From: Candidatus Nanopelagicales bacterium
Lineage (GTDB): Bacteria; Actinomycetota; Actinomycetes; S36-B12; UBA10799
NCBI GenBank assembly: GCA_018003655.1
Contig: JAGNDY010000001.1
Coordinates: forward strand, 1-35,398
Reading direction: 5' to 3'
DNA length: 35,398 bases
Both the position numbers and the translations under genes were made by a program. This document shows, one piece after another, positions 24,946 through 32,091 of this stretch (its first letter is position 1; each line of letters opens with the position of its first letter). The notes below the pieces were generated by a model that worked only from the letters and a program-made list of their open reading frames with translations, was not told where the DNA came from and searched no databases.

Positions 24946-26928
24946 GTGCCGCGCATCAAAGACTCCGACGTAGTGCTGGTGCGCGAGCGGGCCCGCATTG
25001 ATGACGTGATTCGGGAAGTTGTCACGCTCAAGCCAGCTGGCGGAGGATCGCTGAAGGGTTTGTGCCCCTTCCACGACGAGCGCTCACCCTCATTCCATGT
25101 CACCCCCTCGAAGGGGTTCTGGCATTGCTTCGGCTGCCAGGAGGGCGGCGACGTCATTGACTTCGTTCGAAAGATCGACCATCTGAGCTTCGCTGAGTCG
25201 GTGGAAAAGCTGGCAGGCCGCAGCGGCACGACTCTGCATTACGAAGAGGGCGGCGCTGCGCCGGATCGCCAACGCGGGCAGCGCACGCGCCTGGTCGATG
25301 CGCATCGAGCCGCAGCCGAATTCTACGAGTCGTTCTTGACGACACCGGACGCACGTATTGGCCGTGACTTCCTTTCCGAGCGCGACTTCGATCGGGAGGC
25401 AGCGGCGCGCTTCGGGGTCGGGTTCGCTCCCAACGGGTGGAACGGTCTGACCGACCACTTGCGAGGCAAGGGCTTCACCGATCAGGAGTTGATCCTCGGT
25501 GGGCTGGCAGTCGCGGGCAAGCGGGGTGCCTACGACCGATTCCGCGGCCGGCTGGTGTGGCCGATCCGCGATCTGTCCGGGGATGTCGTCGGTTTCGGTG
25601 CGCGCCGGCTGCGCGAGGACGACGAGGGACCCAAGTACCTGAACACCCCTGAGACACCGCTTTACCGCAAATCCCAGGTTCTGTACGGCGTAGACCTCGC
25701 CCGGCGGGAGATCTCCAAACGCCAGCAGGCCGTCGTCGTCGAGGGATACACCGACGTGATGGCCGCGCACCTGTCCGGCGTCGAGACGGCGGTCGCCACC
25801 TGCGGAACCGCCTTCGGCATCGATCACATCAAGGTTCTGCGCAGGCTGTTGATGGATCAGGATGAGTACCGCGGCGAGGTGATCTTCACTTTCGACGGCG
25901 ACGCTGCCGGTCGCAAAGCCGCTCTGCGCGCCTTCAACGAGGATCAGCGGTTCGTCGCGCAGACCTTCGTCGCGATCGAGCCAACCGGCATGGATCCGTG
26001 CGATTTGCGACTCAAAGAGGGCCCCGAGGCCGTTCGCGAGTTGATCGCGCGCCGAGTTCCGATGTTTGAATTCGCGATCAAGGCGACATTGGCCGACTAC
26101 GACCTTGAGACGGCGGAGGGGCGGGTAGCGGCGCTGCGAGCCGTCGCCCCAGTGCTCGGTGGCATACGCGACCAAGCCCTGCGGCCTGAGTACGCGCGCA
26201 CAGTGGCTGGCTGGCTGGGGATGGAGAACGCCACGGTCAGCGATGCTGTTCGACGCGCCTTGACTAAGAACCACGCCAGCACCTCGACCAGTCGCGGCCC
26301 GGGGGACTCCGCGGGCACGCGTGGCCGCCGTGGCAGCGCTTGGTCCGGCACTGCTCCAGGGGCTGGCCCGGCGGGCGCTGGCGCGGGCGCGGATGTGGTC
26401 GATGTTCGCTCCGACTCGTCGGCCCTGCCAGCTCCGAATCCCCGGGGCACGGCATCGACGGTCGAACGCGAGGCACTCAAGTGCGGGTTGCAGATTCCCC
26501 AGCACTGCGCCGCCTGGTACTCCGCGGTTGAGTCGCCAGCTTTCACCGAGCCGGTGTATGCGGCCGTGCACGTCGCAATCACCGCAGCAGGAGCGCCCGG
26601 TTCGGTTGCCGACGGCCACCAGTGGGTCGAGGCAGTGCTCGCACAATGTCAAGACGACGCGTTGCGCGCGTATGTTCGCGAGCTCACGGTCGATCCCATG
26701 CACACCAATGTCGAAGATGACGAGAATGCTCGCGTCTACGCCGCCGCGGTCATCGCGCGGCTGCTGGAGATGGATGCAACACGACGTACCGTCGAGATCA
26801 AGGGCCGGTTGCAACGGACCAATCCCACCGAGGATTCCGCGACTTACGACAAGCTGTTCGCCGATCTACTCGCGCTCGAGCGGTATCGCCGTGACCTGCG
26901 CGAGCGCGCACTCGGTGAGGTCCAGTAG
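24946..26928 (+). CDS. dnaG: DNA primase DnaG
   Basis: A 660-residue replicative primase. The N-terminal CHC2 zinc ribbon has Cys40, His43, Cys61 and Cys64 (CPFH ... CFGC). The catalytic core follows with RFGVGFAPNGW and the TOPRIM motifs VVVEGYTDVMAAH and FTFDGDAAGRKAA. A Ser/Gly/Ala-rich linker (about 440-490) precedes the C-terminal helicase-binding domain (to the end, ERYRRDLRERALGEV). It synthesises RNA primers at the fork. GTG at 24946 gives MPRIKDSDV, the actinobacterial start. The gene downstream begins about 67 bp later on the same strand. Confidence 0.96.
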   Translation: MPRIKDSDVVLVRERARIDDVIREVVTLKPAGGGSLKGLCPFHDERSPSFHVTPSKGFWHCFGCQEGGDVIDFVRKIDHLSFAESVEKLAGRSGTTLHYEEGGAAPDRQRGQRTRLVDAHRAAAEFYESFLTTPDARIGRDFLSERDFDREAAARFGVGFAPNGWNGLTDHLRGKGFTDQELILGGLAVAGKRGAYDRFRGRLVWPIRDLSGDVVGFGARRLREDDEGPKYLNTPETPLYRKSQVLYGVDLARREISKRQQAVVVEGYTDVMAAHLSGVETAVATCGTAFGIDHIKVLRRLLMDQDEYRGEVIFTFDGDAAGRKAALRAFNEDQRFVAQTFVAIEPTGMDPCDLRLKEGPEAVRELIARRVPMFEFAIKATLADYDLETAEGRVAALRAVAPVLGGIRDQALRPEYARTVAGWLGMENATVSDAVRRALTKNHASTSTSRGPGDSAGTRGRRGSAWSGTAPGAGPAGAGAGADVVDVRSDSSALPAPNPRGTASTVEREALKCGLQIPQHCAAWYSAVESPAFTEPVYAAVHVAITAAGAPGSVADGHQWVEAVLAQCQDDALRAYVRELTVDPMHTNVEDDENARVYAAAVIARLLEMDATRRTVEIKGRLQRTNPTEDSATYDKLFADLLALERYRRDLRERALGEVQ

Positions 26929-26995
26929 TGGCGGCACAATCTGACGGTTACCTACTCGTGGTCGTCATCGGGCGCCGGTTGCCGGGTGGCTGGTG

Positions 26996-27502
26996 ATGGG
27001 GATCTTCTCCCGCGACAAGGCAACGTCGGAGGTCAAGGCGCTTGTCCCGAGTGGCGAGCGACTCCTCGGCTGGGCGACGGGTCCTGCGCGTCTGGACGGC
27101 CAACCAACAATCGTCGTGGTGACCGACGCCTCGCTCATCGCGCCGGGCTACCTCGCATCAGTGCCGTGGCAAGTCGTCCTAAGAGCTGCGTGGGACGAGC
27201 CGATCCTGGAGGTCGTCACGCTGCCGGGATCGGGAGGTACCGCGGTCACGCGAATCACCCTCGACCAACCCGGATCTGTTCCGCAGTTGGTGTGGGAACG
27301 GGTCAACTCGACGATCATCATGCAGCGGCACGTGGACCTGGTAGGCAGTTCCGGGGTCACGCTTGTCGCGCGACGAGAAGCCGATTCCGACGACGTCAAC
27401 TGGCAGTTCGTTTTCGACGCCGGACTGGACCCCGCTGACGAGCAGTTACGCGAGCGCGCCGCAGAGGAACTTGCCATCATCCGAGACTCAGCTGGGATCT
27501 AG
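26996..27502 (+). CDS. Conserved-looking protein of unknown function downstream of dnaG
   Basis: A 168-residue soluble protein (MGIFSRDKATSEV start; an in-frame GTG at 26993 precedes the ATG). The sequence is rich in beta-strand-like segments. ERLLGWATGPARL, PTIVVVTDASLIAPGY and VPWQVVLRAAWDEP follow the pattern of a PH-like fold, and a helical C-terminus follows (DEQLRERAAEELAIIRDS). No catalytic motif, membrane segment or signal peptide is visible. I do not recognise the family with confidence. Short proteins of this build follow dnaG in other actinobacteria, as far as I recall. It is likely co-transcribed with dnaG, and a hairpin terminator follows. Confidence 0.75.
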   Translation: MGIFSRDKATSEVKALVPSGERLLGWATGPARLDGQPTIVVVTDASLIAPGYLASVPWQVVLRAAWDEPILEVVTLPGSGGTAVTRITLDQPGSVPQLVWERVNSTIIMQRHVDLVGSSGVTLVARREADSDDVNWQFVFDAGLDPADEQLRERAAEELAIIRDSAGI

Positions 27503-27520
27503 CCGGGCCGTTGTTGGGTT

Positions 27521-27552
27521 CCGGTCACACGGTGGTCGTGTGGGACCGGTTT
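27521..27552 (+). terminator. Hairpin terminator before tRNA-Asn, with nested outer arms
   Basis: CCGGTCACACG (27521-27531) pairs with CGTGT (27537-27541) and GACCGG (27544-27549), with a two-base bulge and loop GTGGT, followed by TTTC. Outer arms AGCCGGG (27501-27507) and CCCGGCT (27557-27563) can extend the structure. It ends the dnaG-linked transcript 19 bp after the stop. The T-tract is short, as is common in actinobacteria. Confidence 0.55.
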
Positions 27553-27610
27553 CAAACCCGGCTGGTAGTCTCGCCCGCGGCGATGTCCTCGTGACGGATG
27601 CCAGCGTTAT

Positions 27611-27683
<73 letters not shown>

Positions 27684-27705
27684 CCCCCCAGCCACCTCCC
27701 TGCCG

Positions 27706-27766
27706 AAGTTACCCGGTGGTATGGCTGTTTCCCGGCAGGTTTTGCAGCCATACCACTGGGTAACTT
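27706..27766. repeat. 22-bp near-perfect inverted repeat between tRNA-Asn and the MoxR gene
   Basis: Arms at 27706-27727 and 27745-27766 are reverse complements over 22 bp with one mismatch (G against T, which would be a G-U pair in RNA). The loop is 17 nt (27728-27744). The loop also contains CGGCAGG (27733-27739), complementary to CCTGCCG directly upstream (27699-27705). No T-tract follows on either strand. The 3' arm reaches the likely -35 region of the downstream MoxR gene. It could be a terminator, an operator or a small mobile palindrome. Confidence 0.85.
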
Positions 27767-27782
27767 TCGCAAGGGGCTGCCA

Positions 27783-27788
27783 TACGAT
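27783..27788 (+). promoter_or_regulatory. Putative -10 element of the MoxR gene (leaderless)
   Basis: TACGAT ends 6 nt before the ATG at 27795 and there is no Shine-Dalgarno sequence. The corresponding -35 position overlaps the 3' arm of the 22-bp inverted repeat, giving a possible operator geometry. Confidence 0.4.
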
Positions 27789-27794
27789 CGCGGC

Positions 27795-28655
27795 ATGAGC
27801 ACCGATGCGCGGCAGGCGGATTTGCAGGACTTCAGCGGCACAACCTCGTACCTCACCAATCCAGCGCTCGAGGCCGCTGTTCGATGTGCGTTGGTGTTGG
27901 AGAAGCCACTGCTGGTCCGAGGGGAGCCTGGCACGGGCAAGACGCTCCTCGCCGAGGCAGTCGCCGAAGCTGAGGGCCTGGAGCTCATCAGCTGGAACGT
28001 CAAGAGCACGACCCGTGCTCAGGATGGCCTGTACCACTACGACACGGTGCAACGCCTCTACGACAGCCGCTTCGGTGACCACGACGTCCGAGACATCCGC
28101 GAGTACATCCATATGGGCGCGGTCGGTCGGGCGTTTCAGTCCGACAAACGCGTGGTGCTACTGATTGACGAGATCGACAAGGCCGATATCGAGTTCCCCA
28201 ACGATTTGCTGCACGAGCTTGACCGGATGCGCTTCACGGTGATGGAGACCGGCGACGAGATCGTCGCCAAGCAACGCCCCATCGTCATCATCACCAGCAA
28301 TGCGGAGAAGGAACTGCCAGATGCGTTCCTGCGGCGGTGTGTCTTCCACTTCATCGACTTCCCAGATCGCGAACTGATGGCACGAATCGTGGAAGTTCAC
28401 CAGCCGGGGCTCAACCAGCAACTGCTCGATCAAGCGCTCGACGCCTTCTACTCAATCCGCGACCTTGATCGCCTGCGTAAGCGGCCGAGCACCAGCGAAT
28501 TGGTCGACTGGATCGCCGTGTTGCTCAGTCGTGGCCAGGACTCGGTGTCGCTGTCGCCGGACACCCCCTACCTCGGGACGTTGCTCAAGAAGGAGCAGGA
28601 CCTGGAGGTCTTCAACGATCACGTCTCCGGTCGCATCCGTCCACGCTTCCGCTGA
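27795..28655 (+). CDS. MoxR-type AAA+ ATPase (CoxD-like)
   Basis: A 286-residue AAA+ ATPase of the MoxR superfamily. Walker A is GEPGTGKT (43-50), Walker B LLIDEIDK (122-129) and sensor 1 IITSN (about 165-169), followed by the arginine pair LRRCVFHF. A helical lid fills the rest. MoxR ATPases act with VWA-domain partners as chaperones for metal-centre insertion or complex assembly, and CoxD/CoxE of CO dehydrogenase is the best-known case. The CoxE-like partner starts 9 bp downstream. No CO dehydrogenase or other obvious client is in the window, so the target is unknown. Confidence 0.9.
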   Translation: MSTDARQADLQDFSGTTSYLTNPALEAAVRCALVLEKPLLVRGEPGTGKTLLAEAVAEAEGLELISWNVKSTTRAQDGLYHYDTVQRLYDSRFGDHDVRDIREYIHMGAVGRAFQSDKRVVLLIDEIDKADIEFPNDLLHELDRMRFTVMETGDEIVAKQRPIVIITSNAEKELPDAFLRRCVFHFIDFPDRELMARIVEVHQPGLNQQLLDQALDAFYSIRDLDRLRKRPSTSELVDWIAVLLSRGQDSVSLSPDTPYLGTLLKKEQDLEVFNDHVSGRIRPRFR

Positions 28656-28664
28656 CTGCGCCCG

Positions 28665-29858
28665 ATGTTTATCGATTTTGTCTATCGGCTGCGGGGCCTC
28701 GGCGTGCCCGTGGGCGCCGGCGATGCACTGACTTTGGCCCAAGCCATGTCGGCCGGGCTGCACGACGATTCGCTCAACGGCTTCTACTACACAGCGCGTT
28801 CGGTGCTCGTTCATCACGAAGGTCACCTCGACGCCTTCGATCAGGCATTCATCGCGGAGTTCGGCGATGCCGATGGCGCGTTGCCACAATTGTCCGAGGA
28901 GCTGCGCAGTTGGTTGGACGAGGCCGCGCAGGCCGCCGCCGAGCGTGATTCCCAAGACGCACCGACCGAACTGCCTGACACCGCTGTGATCGACGAGCTG
29001 CTCCGCGAGTTTGCCGAGCGGATGAAGGAACAGACCGAACGCCACGATGGCGGCAACTACTGGATCGGCACCGGTGGAACGTCCAAGTTCGGCCAGGCGG
29101 GCAAGTCCCAGCAGGGCCTGAGCACGGGCAGCTCCGGAGGCGGGCGGTCGGCGCTGCATGTTGCCGATGCGCGCAACTACCGCCCGTACCGCTCCGATGT
29201 GACGCTGGACATTCGTCAGTTCGAGGTGGCGCTGAAGAGACTGCGCTCATTCGTCCGCGAGGGTGCCGAGTCCGAACTCGACATCGAACGAACAATCGAC
29301 GCGACGGCGGAGAACGCCGGCGACATCGAGATCGTGGTGCGGCCGCCGCGCAAACCCGACACCCACCTGATCCTGATGATCGACGTTGGTGGCTCGATGT
29401 ACCCGTACTCCGAGCTCATGTCGACGCTGTTCAGCGCGACCAAGAAGGCCACGCACTTCAAGGACCTGCGCACGTTCTACTTCCACAACCTGATCTACGG
29501 CAAGGTGTACGAGAGCGACCGGTTCACCGAACCAGTGTGGGTTCACGATCTGATGCGCCAATGCGGCTCGCACTACAAGTTGGTCGTGGTTGGCGACGCC
29601 TACATGGCGCCGTACGAGTTGTTCCACAGTTCGCAACTCAGCGAGCGCAACCAGTCCGCTGTGACCGGCCTGGAGTGGCTGGACATCCTGACCCGTCACT
29701 ATCGCCAAAGCGTGTGGCTCAACCCAGAGCCGGAATCGCGCTGGAAGGGCAACACGATCGCCGACGTTGCCCGGATCTTTGACATGTACCCGATGACGGT
29801 CGAGGGCCTGACCGATGCGATGGCCCGGCTCAACCGCGGCACCACGTCGGTTCGTTAG
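28665..29858 (+). CDS. VWA-domain protein, CoxE-like
   Basis: This 397-residue protein is the partner of the MoxR gene 9 bp upstream. The N-terminal helical region (1-125) is followed by a Gly/Ser-rich linker (about 128-165). It then has NYRPYRSDVTLDIRQFEVAL and a C-terminal VWA (CoxE/DUF-type) domain. The metal-ion-dependent adhesion site reads DVGGS (240-244), so the middle Ser of DxSxS is replaced by Gly. Further conserved elements are TFYFHNLIYGKVYE, LVVVGDAYMAPYEL and WLNPEPESRWKGNTIADV. The role is inferred as adaptor between ATPase and client. A CAT tRNA follows 37 bp downstream. Confidence 0.88.
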   Translation: MFIDFVYRLRGLGVPVGAGDALTLAQAMSAGLHDDSLNGFYYTARSVLVHHEGHLDAFDQAFIAEFGDADGALPQLSEELRSWLDEAAQAAAERDSQDAPTELPDTAVIDELLREFAERMKEQTERHDGGNYWIGTGGTSKFGQAGKSQQGLSTGSSGGGRSALHVADARNYRPYRSDVTLDIRQFEVALKRLRSFVREGAESELDIERTIDATAENAGDIEIVVRPPRKPDTHLILMIDVGGSMYPYSELMSTLFSATKKATHFKDLRTFYFHNLIYGKVYESDRFTEPVWVHDLMRQCGSHYKLVVVGDAYMAPYELFHSSQLSERNQSAVTGLEWLDILTRHYRQSVWLNPEPESRWKGNTIADVARIFDMYPMTVEGLTDAMARLNRGTTSVR

Positions 29859-29895
29859 GACGCCGAGCGCCAGCAGGTAGGGTGCGGGAGCGCAA

Positions 29896-29969
29896 GGGGC
29901 GGTAGCTCAGTTGGTAGAGCAGCGGACTCATAATCCGTCAGGTCCTCGGTTCAAGTCCGAGTCGCCCCA
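29896..29969 (+). tRNA. tRNA with CAT anticodon (elongator Met, or Ile2)
   Basis: A 74-nt cloverleaf. Acceptor GGGGCGG pairs with TCGCCCC (one G-U), discriminator A29969. The anticodon stem is GCGGA/TCCGT with loop CTCATAA and CAT at 29929-29931. T-arm is CTCGGTTCAAGTCCGAG. The stem lacks the three G-C pairs of initiator tRNA. Whether it is elongator Met or lysidine-modified Ile2 cannot be settled by eye. Confidence 0.93.
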
Positions 29970-30037
29970 CTCGCGTTGTAAAGGTTCGATTGATGCTCGA
30001 CACTCTCGATCCATGCTTGTGGAGCTGTCCCATTTGG

Positions 30038-30059
30038 CGGCAGGGGGAGCGTGCTGCCG
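30038..30059 (-). terminator. Weak hairpin after the lipoprotein gene
   Basis: CGGCAG (30038-30043) and CTGCCG (30054-30059) form a 6-bp stem with a 10-nt loop, 4 bp after the minus-strand lipoprotein stop. No T-tract follows on the minus strand. Confidence 0.25.
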
Positions 30060-30062
30060 GAA

Positions 30063-30575
30063 TCAGGAGTCGACCGTGAAGAAGATTTCCTTTGAACTGT
30101 CGGTGTCACCGGAGCGGTACACGCTGAACGTGTGACCTTCCCATTTGAAGGTTCGGGTTTGGTGGACGTCAAAGGTGTAGCCCGAAGCACCTGTTTCGGG
30201 GAAGACATGGATTGCTGCCATGACTGGACCGATTGCGGGGTTCGTCGCGAACGTCGTGACCTTGGAACCGCCGGGGTAGGTGACCCATCCGCTGACCGTG
30301 TTGTGACCGCCGTTGAACGTGGTCTGTTCGCCATTCGGGAGCTGCGTTTCCTGACGTCCGTAGATCGTCTCCTGAAGCGTGTCGATGGAGTGGCCCGTGT
30401 GGTTGATCACCGTCGTTGTCATACCGTGCCAGCCTGTTGCGCTGTCCGCACTAGAACTCCGGACTACCGAATCACTCGTGCTAACGGTGGCCGCGCAGCC
30501 GGTCGCACCAAGGCCAACAGCCAACGCGATCGCCGCGACGGCAGTGCTGGCCGTCTTGGTTCGGTTTCGATTCAT
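30063..30575 (-). CDS. Putative secreted lipoprotein of unknown function
   Basis: This 170-residue protein has a basic N-terminus (MNRNRTKT), a hydrophobic stretch (11-25) and a lipobox-like GATGC with Cys27 as the predicted lipidation site. The mature part is Ser/Thr-rich at first (31-48). It then shows beta-type alternation (TTTVINHTGHSIDTL, WVTYPGGSKVTTF) without a known motif. The pattern resembles proteins whose fold is a small immunoglobulin-like or jelly-roll sandwich, which is only a guess. GGAG lies 5 nt before the ATG at 30575. It diverges from the peptidoglycan-hydrolase-like gene. Confidence 0.7.
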   Translation of the reverse strand: MNRNRTKTASTAVAAIALAVGLGATGCAATVSTSDSVVRSSSADSATGWHGMTTTVINHTGHSIDTLQETIYGRQETQLPNGEQTTFNGGHNTVSGWVTYPGGSKVTTFATNPAIGPVMAAIHVFPETGASGYTFDVHQTRTFKWEGHTFSVYRSGDTDSSKEIFFTVDS

Positions 30576-30709
30576 GATGGCTCCGCTTCAGCTGACTTGC
30601 TCCCAGCCTTCCCTCAACCTGTGATTCCAAACGGATCGCCCCCGTCGTACCGGCGACACCAACATCGAACACGCCCGGCGAGGTCGTCGCTATCGGCCAA
30701 ACACGCGGC

Positions 30710-30715
30710 TAGCGT
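30710..30715 (+). promoter_or_regulatory. Putative -10 element of the RipA/CwlO-like gene
   Basis: TAGCGT ends 7 nt before GTG 30723. There is no Shine-Dalgarno sequence for this start and no recognisable -35. Confidence 0.3.
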
Positions 30716-30722
30716 CGTGCCC

Positions 30723-32075
30723 GTGGCTCGACCTTCGGCCAACTGCCGACCGTTGCTCGACGTGCGCAGCTATGCCCGCCCACTAGTTGGCGGAATTGTT
30801 GTGACATGCACCTTCGCGTTGGCCGCACCGTTGGCGTTGGCTGCCACACCGTCGGCAATTCCCGCAGGACTTCGAGCAGCACAATCCTTTGCCGCTCCGG
30901 GCTCGCTGCAGGACGACGTCGCTGCGGCCAAGCGGCAACTGTCTGCGGCGTCGGATCAAGTGCAGGCCGCAGACGACGCCCTCGACGCGGCGAGCGCCAA
31001 GCTGCCGGCCGCTAACCGCGCGATCCAGCGAGCGCAGGAAGCGCTGGCTGCCGCCAACCAAGCCGTCGAGGTCGCCAAACAAGCCGTTGCGCTCGCTCAG
31101 AAGGCCCAGCAGGCCGCCGCCGCAGAAGCCGCTGCCGCCGCAGCCAAAGTGAAGGCGCAACAGGAGCAGGTGCGGATCGCACAGGAGCAGGTCGACGCGA
31201 TCAAACGCCAGATCGCGATGGTGGCACGGCAGGCTTACGTCTCCGGCAATGAGTCTTCCCAGTTGGCCATTGTGCTGAACACAAGCAGCCCAGATGACTT
31301 CGTCAATCGACTCGAATCGCTGAATCGCATCTCGCGAGGGAATGCGTCGCTGTTCGATTCGCTGAACCGGAAGAAGGCTGCGCTCGCGGCGACGCTTGAG
31401 ACTCTGCAGAATCTCGAAGACGCGGCCGCTGCCAAGGAACAGGAAGCGCAAGACCGCGCCAATCAGCAGCAGGCCAAGGCGCAGATTGTTGTCGAGCGCG
31501 CGCAAGCGGTGGAGCAAGCCCGTACGGCAGCGCAGGCACGCAAGCAGGATGTCGTTCGGCTTATTGCGGCACAGGAGAGCAAACGAGTAGCAGCGTTAGG
31601 CCAACGTCGCAAGCTGCAGCGCACATACGAGTCGCTGCAAGACAAGCTGCTGAATCGATCCGGCGCTGTCCGAACGACTGGCACCCTCCGCACACCGCGC
31701 CAAGCCATCTCGTGGGGAATGAAGTGGCTCGGATCCGGCGCGAGTTATGACGGTTTGTGCCTGGGATTCGCCGATGACATGTATGGCGTACTGCCGGGAC
31801 ATCAACGCCAGGGGTCGGCGATCGAACAGTGGTACGCCGCCAAGCGGGCGGGTAAGGCCCATCCCGGCGACGGCACTCCACCAATCGGCGGCCAAGTCTA
31901 CTGGGACATTCCCGGCTACCCGTACGGGCACGTCGCGACCTATGCCGGCGGTGGGATGTTCCTGACCACCAGCGCATTCAGCGGCAGCCGCGTTGGTCTG
32001 CGGACCTTGGAGTACATCAACAGTTGGCTCGGGGTGCGCGAACTCGGCTGGGCCGAGCCTTACTACCCCCGGTAG
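30723..32075 (+). CDS. Secreted coiled-coil protein with C-terminal Cys/His hydrolase-like domain (RipA/CwlO type)
   Basis: This 450-residue protein has a signal peptide (about 1-41, LAAPLALAATPSA). An Ala/Gln/Lys-rich coiled coil follows (about 62-170). A PcsB/EnvC-like segment SQLAIVLNTSSPDDFVNRLE and a second coiled coil (about 210-310) come next. The C-terminal domain (about 325-450) has Cys346 in YDGLCLGFADD and His403 in YGHVATYAGGG, consistent with a cysteine peptidase of NlpC/P60 or CHAP type. The arrangement matches mycobacterial RipA and Bacillus CwlO, which cleave peptidoglycan stem peptides during division. Start at GTG 30723 gives MARPSANCRP; a GTG at 30717 is possible. The third catalytic residue was not identified. 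Confidence 0.78.
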   Translation: MARPSANCRPLLDVRSYARPLVGGIVVTCTFALAAPLALAATPSAIPAGLRAAQSFAAPGSLQDDVAAAKRQLSAASDQVQAADDALDAASAKLPAANRAIQRAQEALAAANQAVEVAKQAVALAQKAQQAAAAEAAAAAAKVKAQQEQVRIAQEQVDAIKRQIAMVARQAYVSGNESSQLAIVLNTSSPDDFVNRLESLNRISRGNASLFDSLNRKKAALAATLETLQNLEDAAAAKEQEAQDRANQQQAKAQIVVERAQAVEQARTAAQARKQDVVRLIAAQESKRVAALGQRRKLQRTYESLQDKLLNRSGAVRTTGTLRTPRQAISWGMKWLGSGASYDGLCLGFADDMYGVLPGHQRQGSAIEQWYAAKRAGKAHPGDGTPPIGGQVYWDIPGYPYGHVATYAGGGMFLTTSAFSGSRVGLRTLEYINSWLGVRELGWAEPYYPR

Positions 32076-32091
32076 CGACCAGTCCAGACCG

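Noticed and set aside
25090-26814. 574-codon minus-strand open frame inside dnaG
   Set aside because: It is fully antisense to a clear primase gene. It has no domain features, and high-GC genes often leave long antisense frames open.
26928-26996. A 22-codon GTG-started frame overlapping the dnaG stop and the next gene start (leader-peptide-like)
   Set aside because: It begins inside the TAG stop, has no ribosome-binding site and no recognisable composition. A chance open frame in a 67-bp gap is the simpler reading.
27566-27571. TAGTCT as -10 of tRNA-Asn
   Set aside because: No acceptable -35 at 16-18 bp and the position overlaps the tail of the terminator-like structure, so the assignment is not supported.
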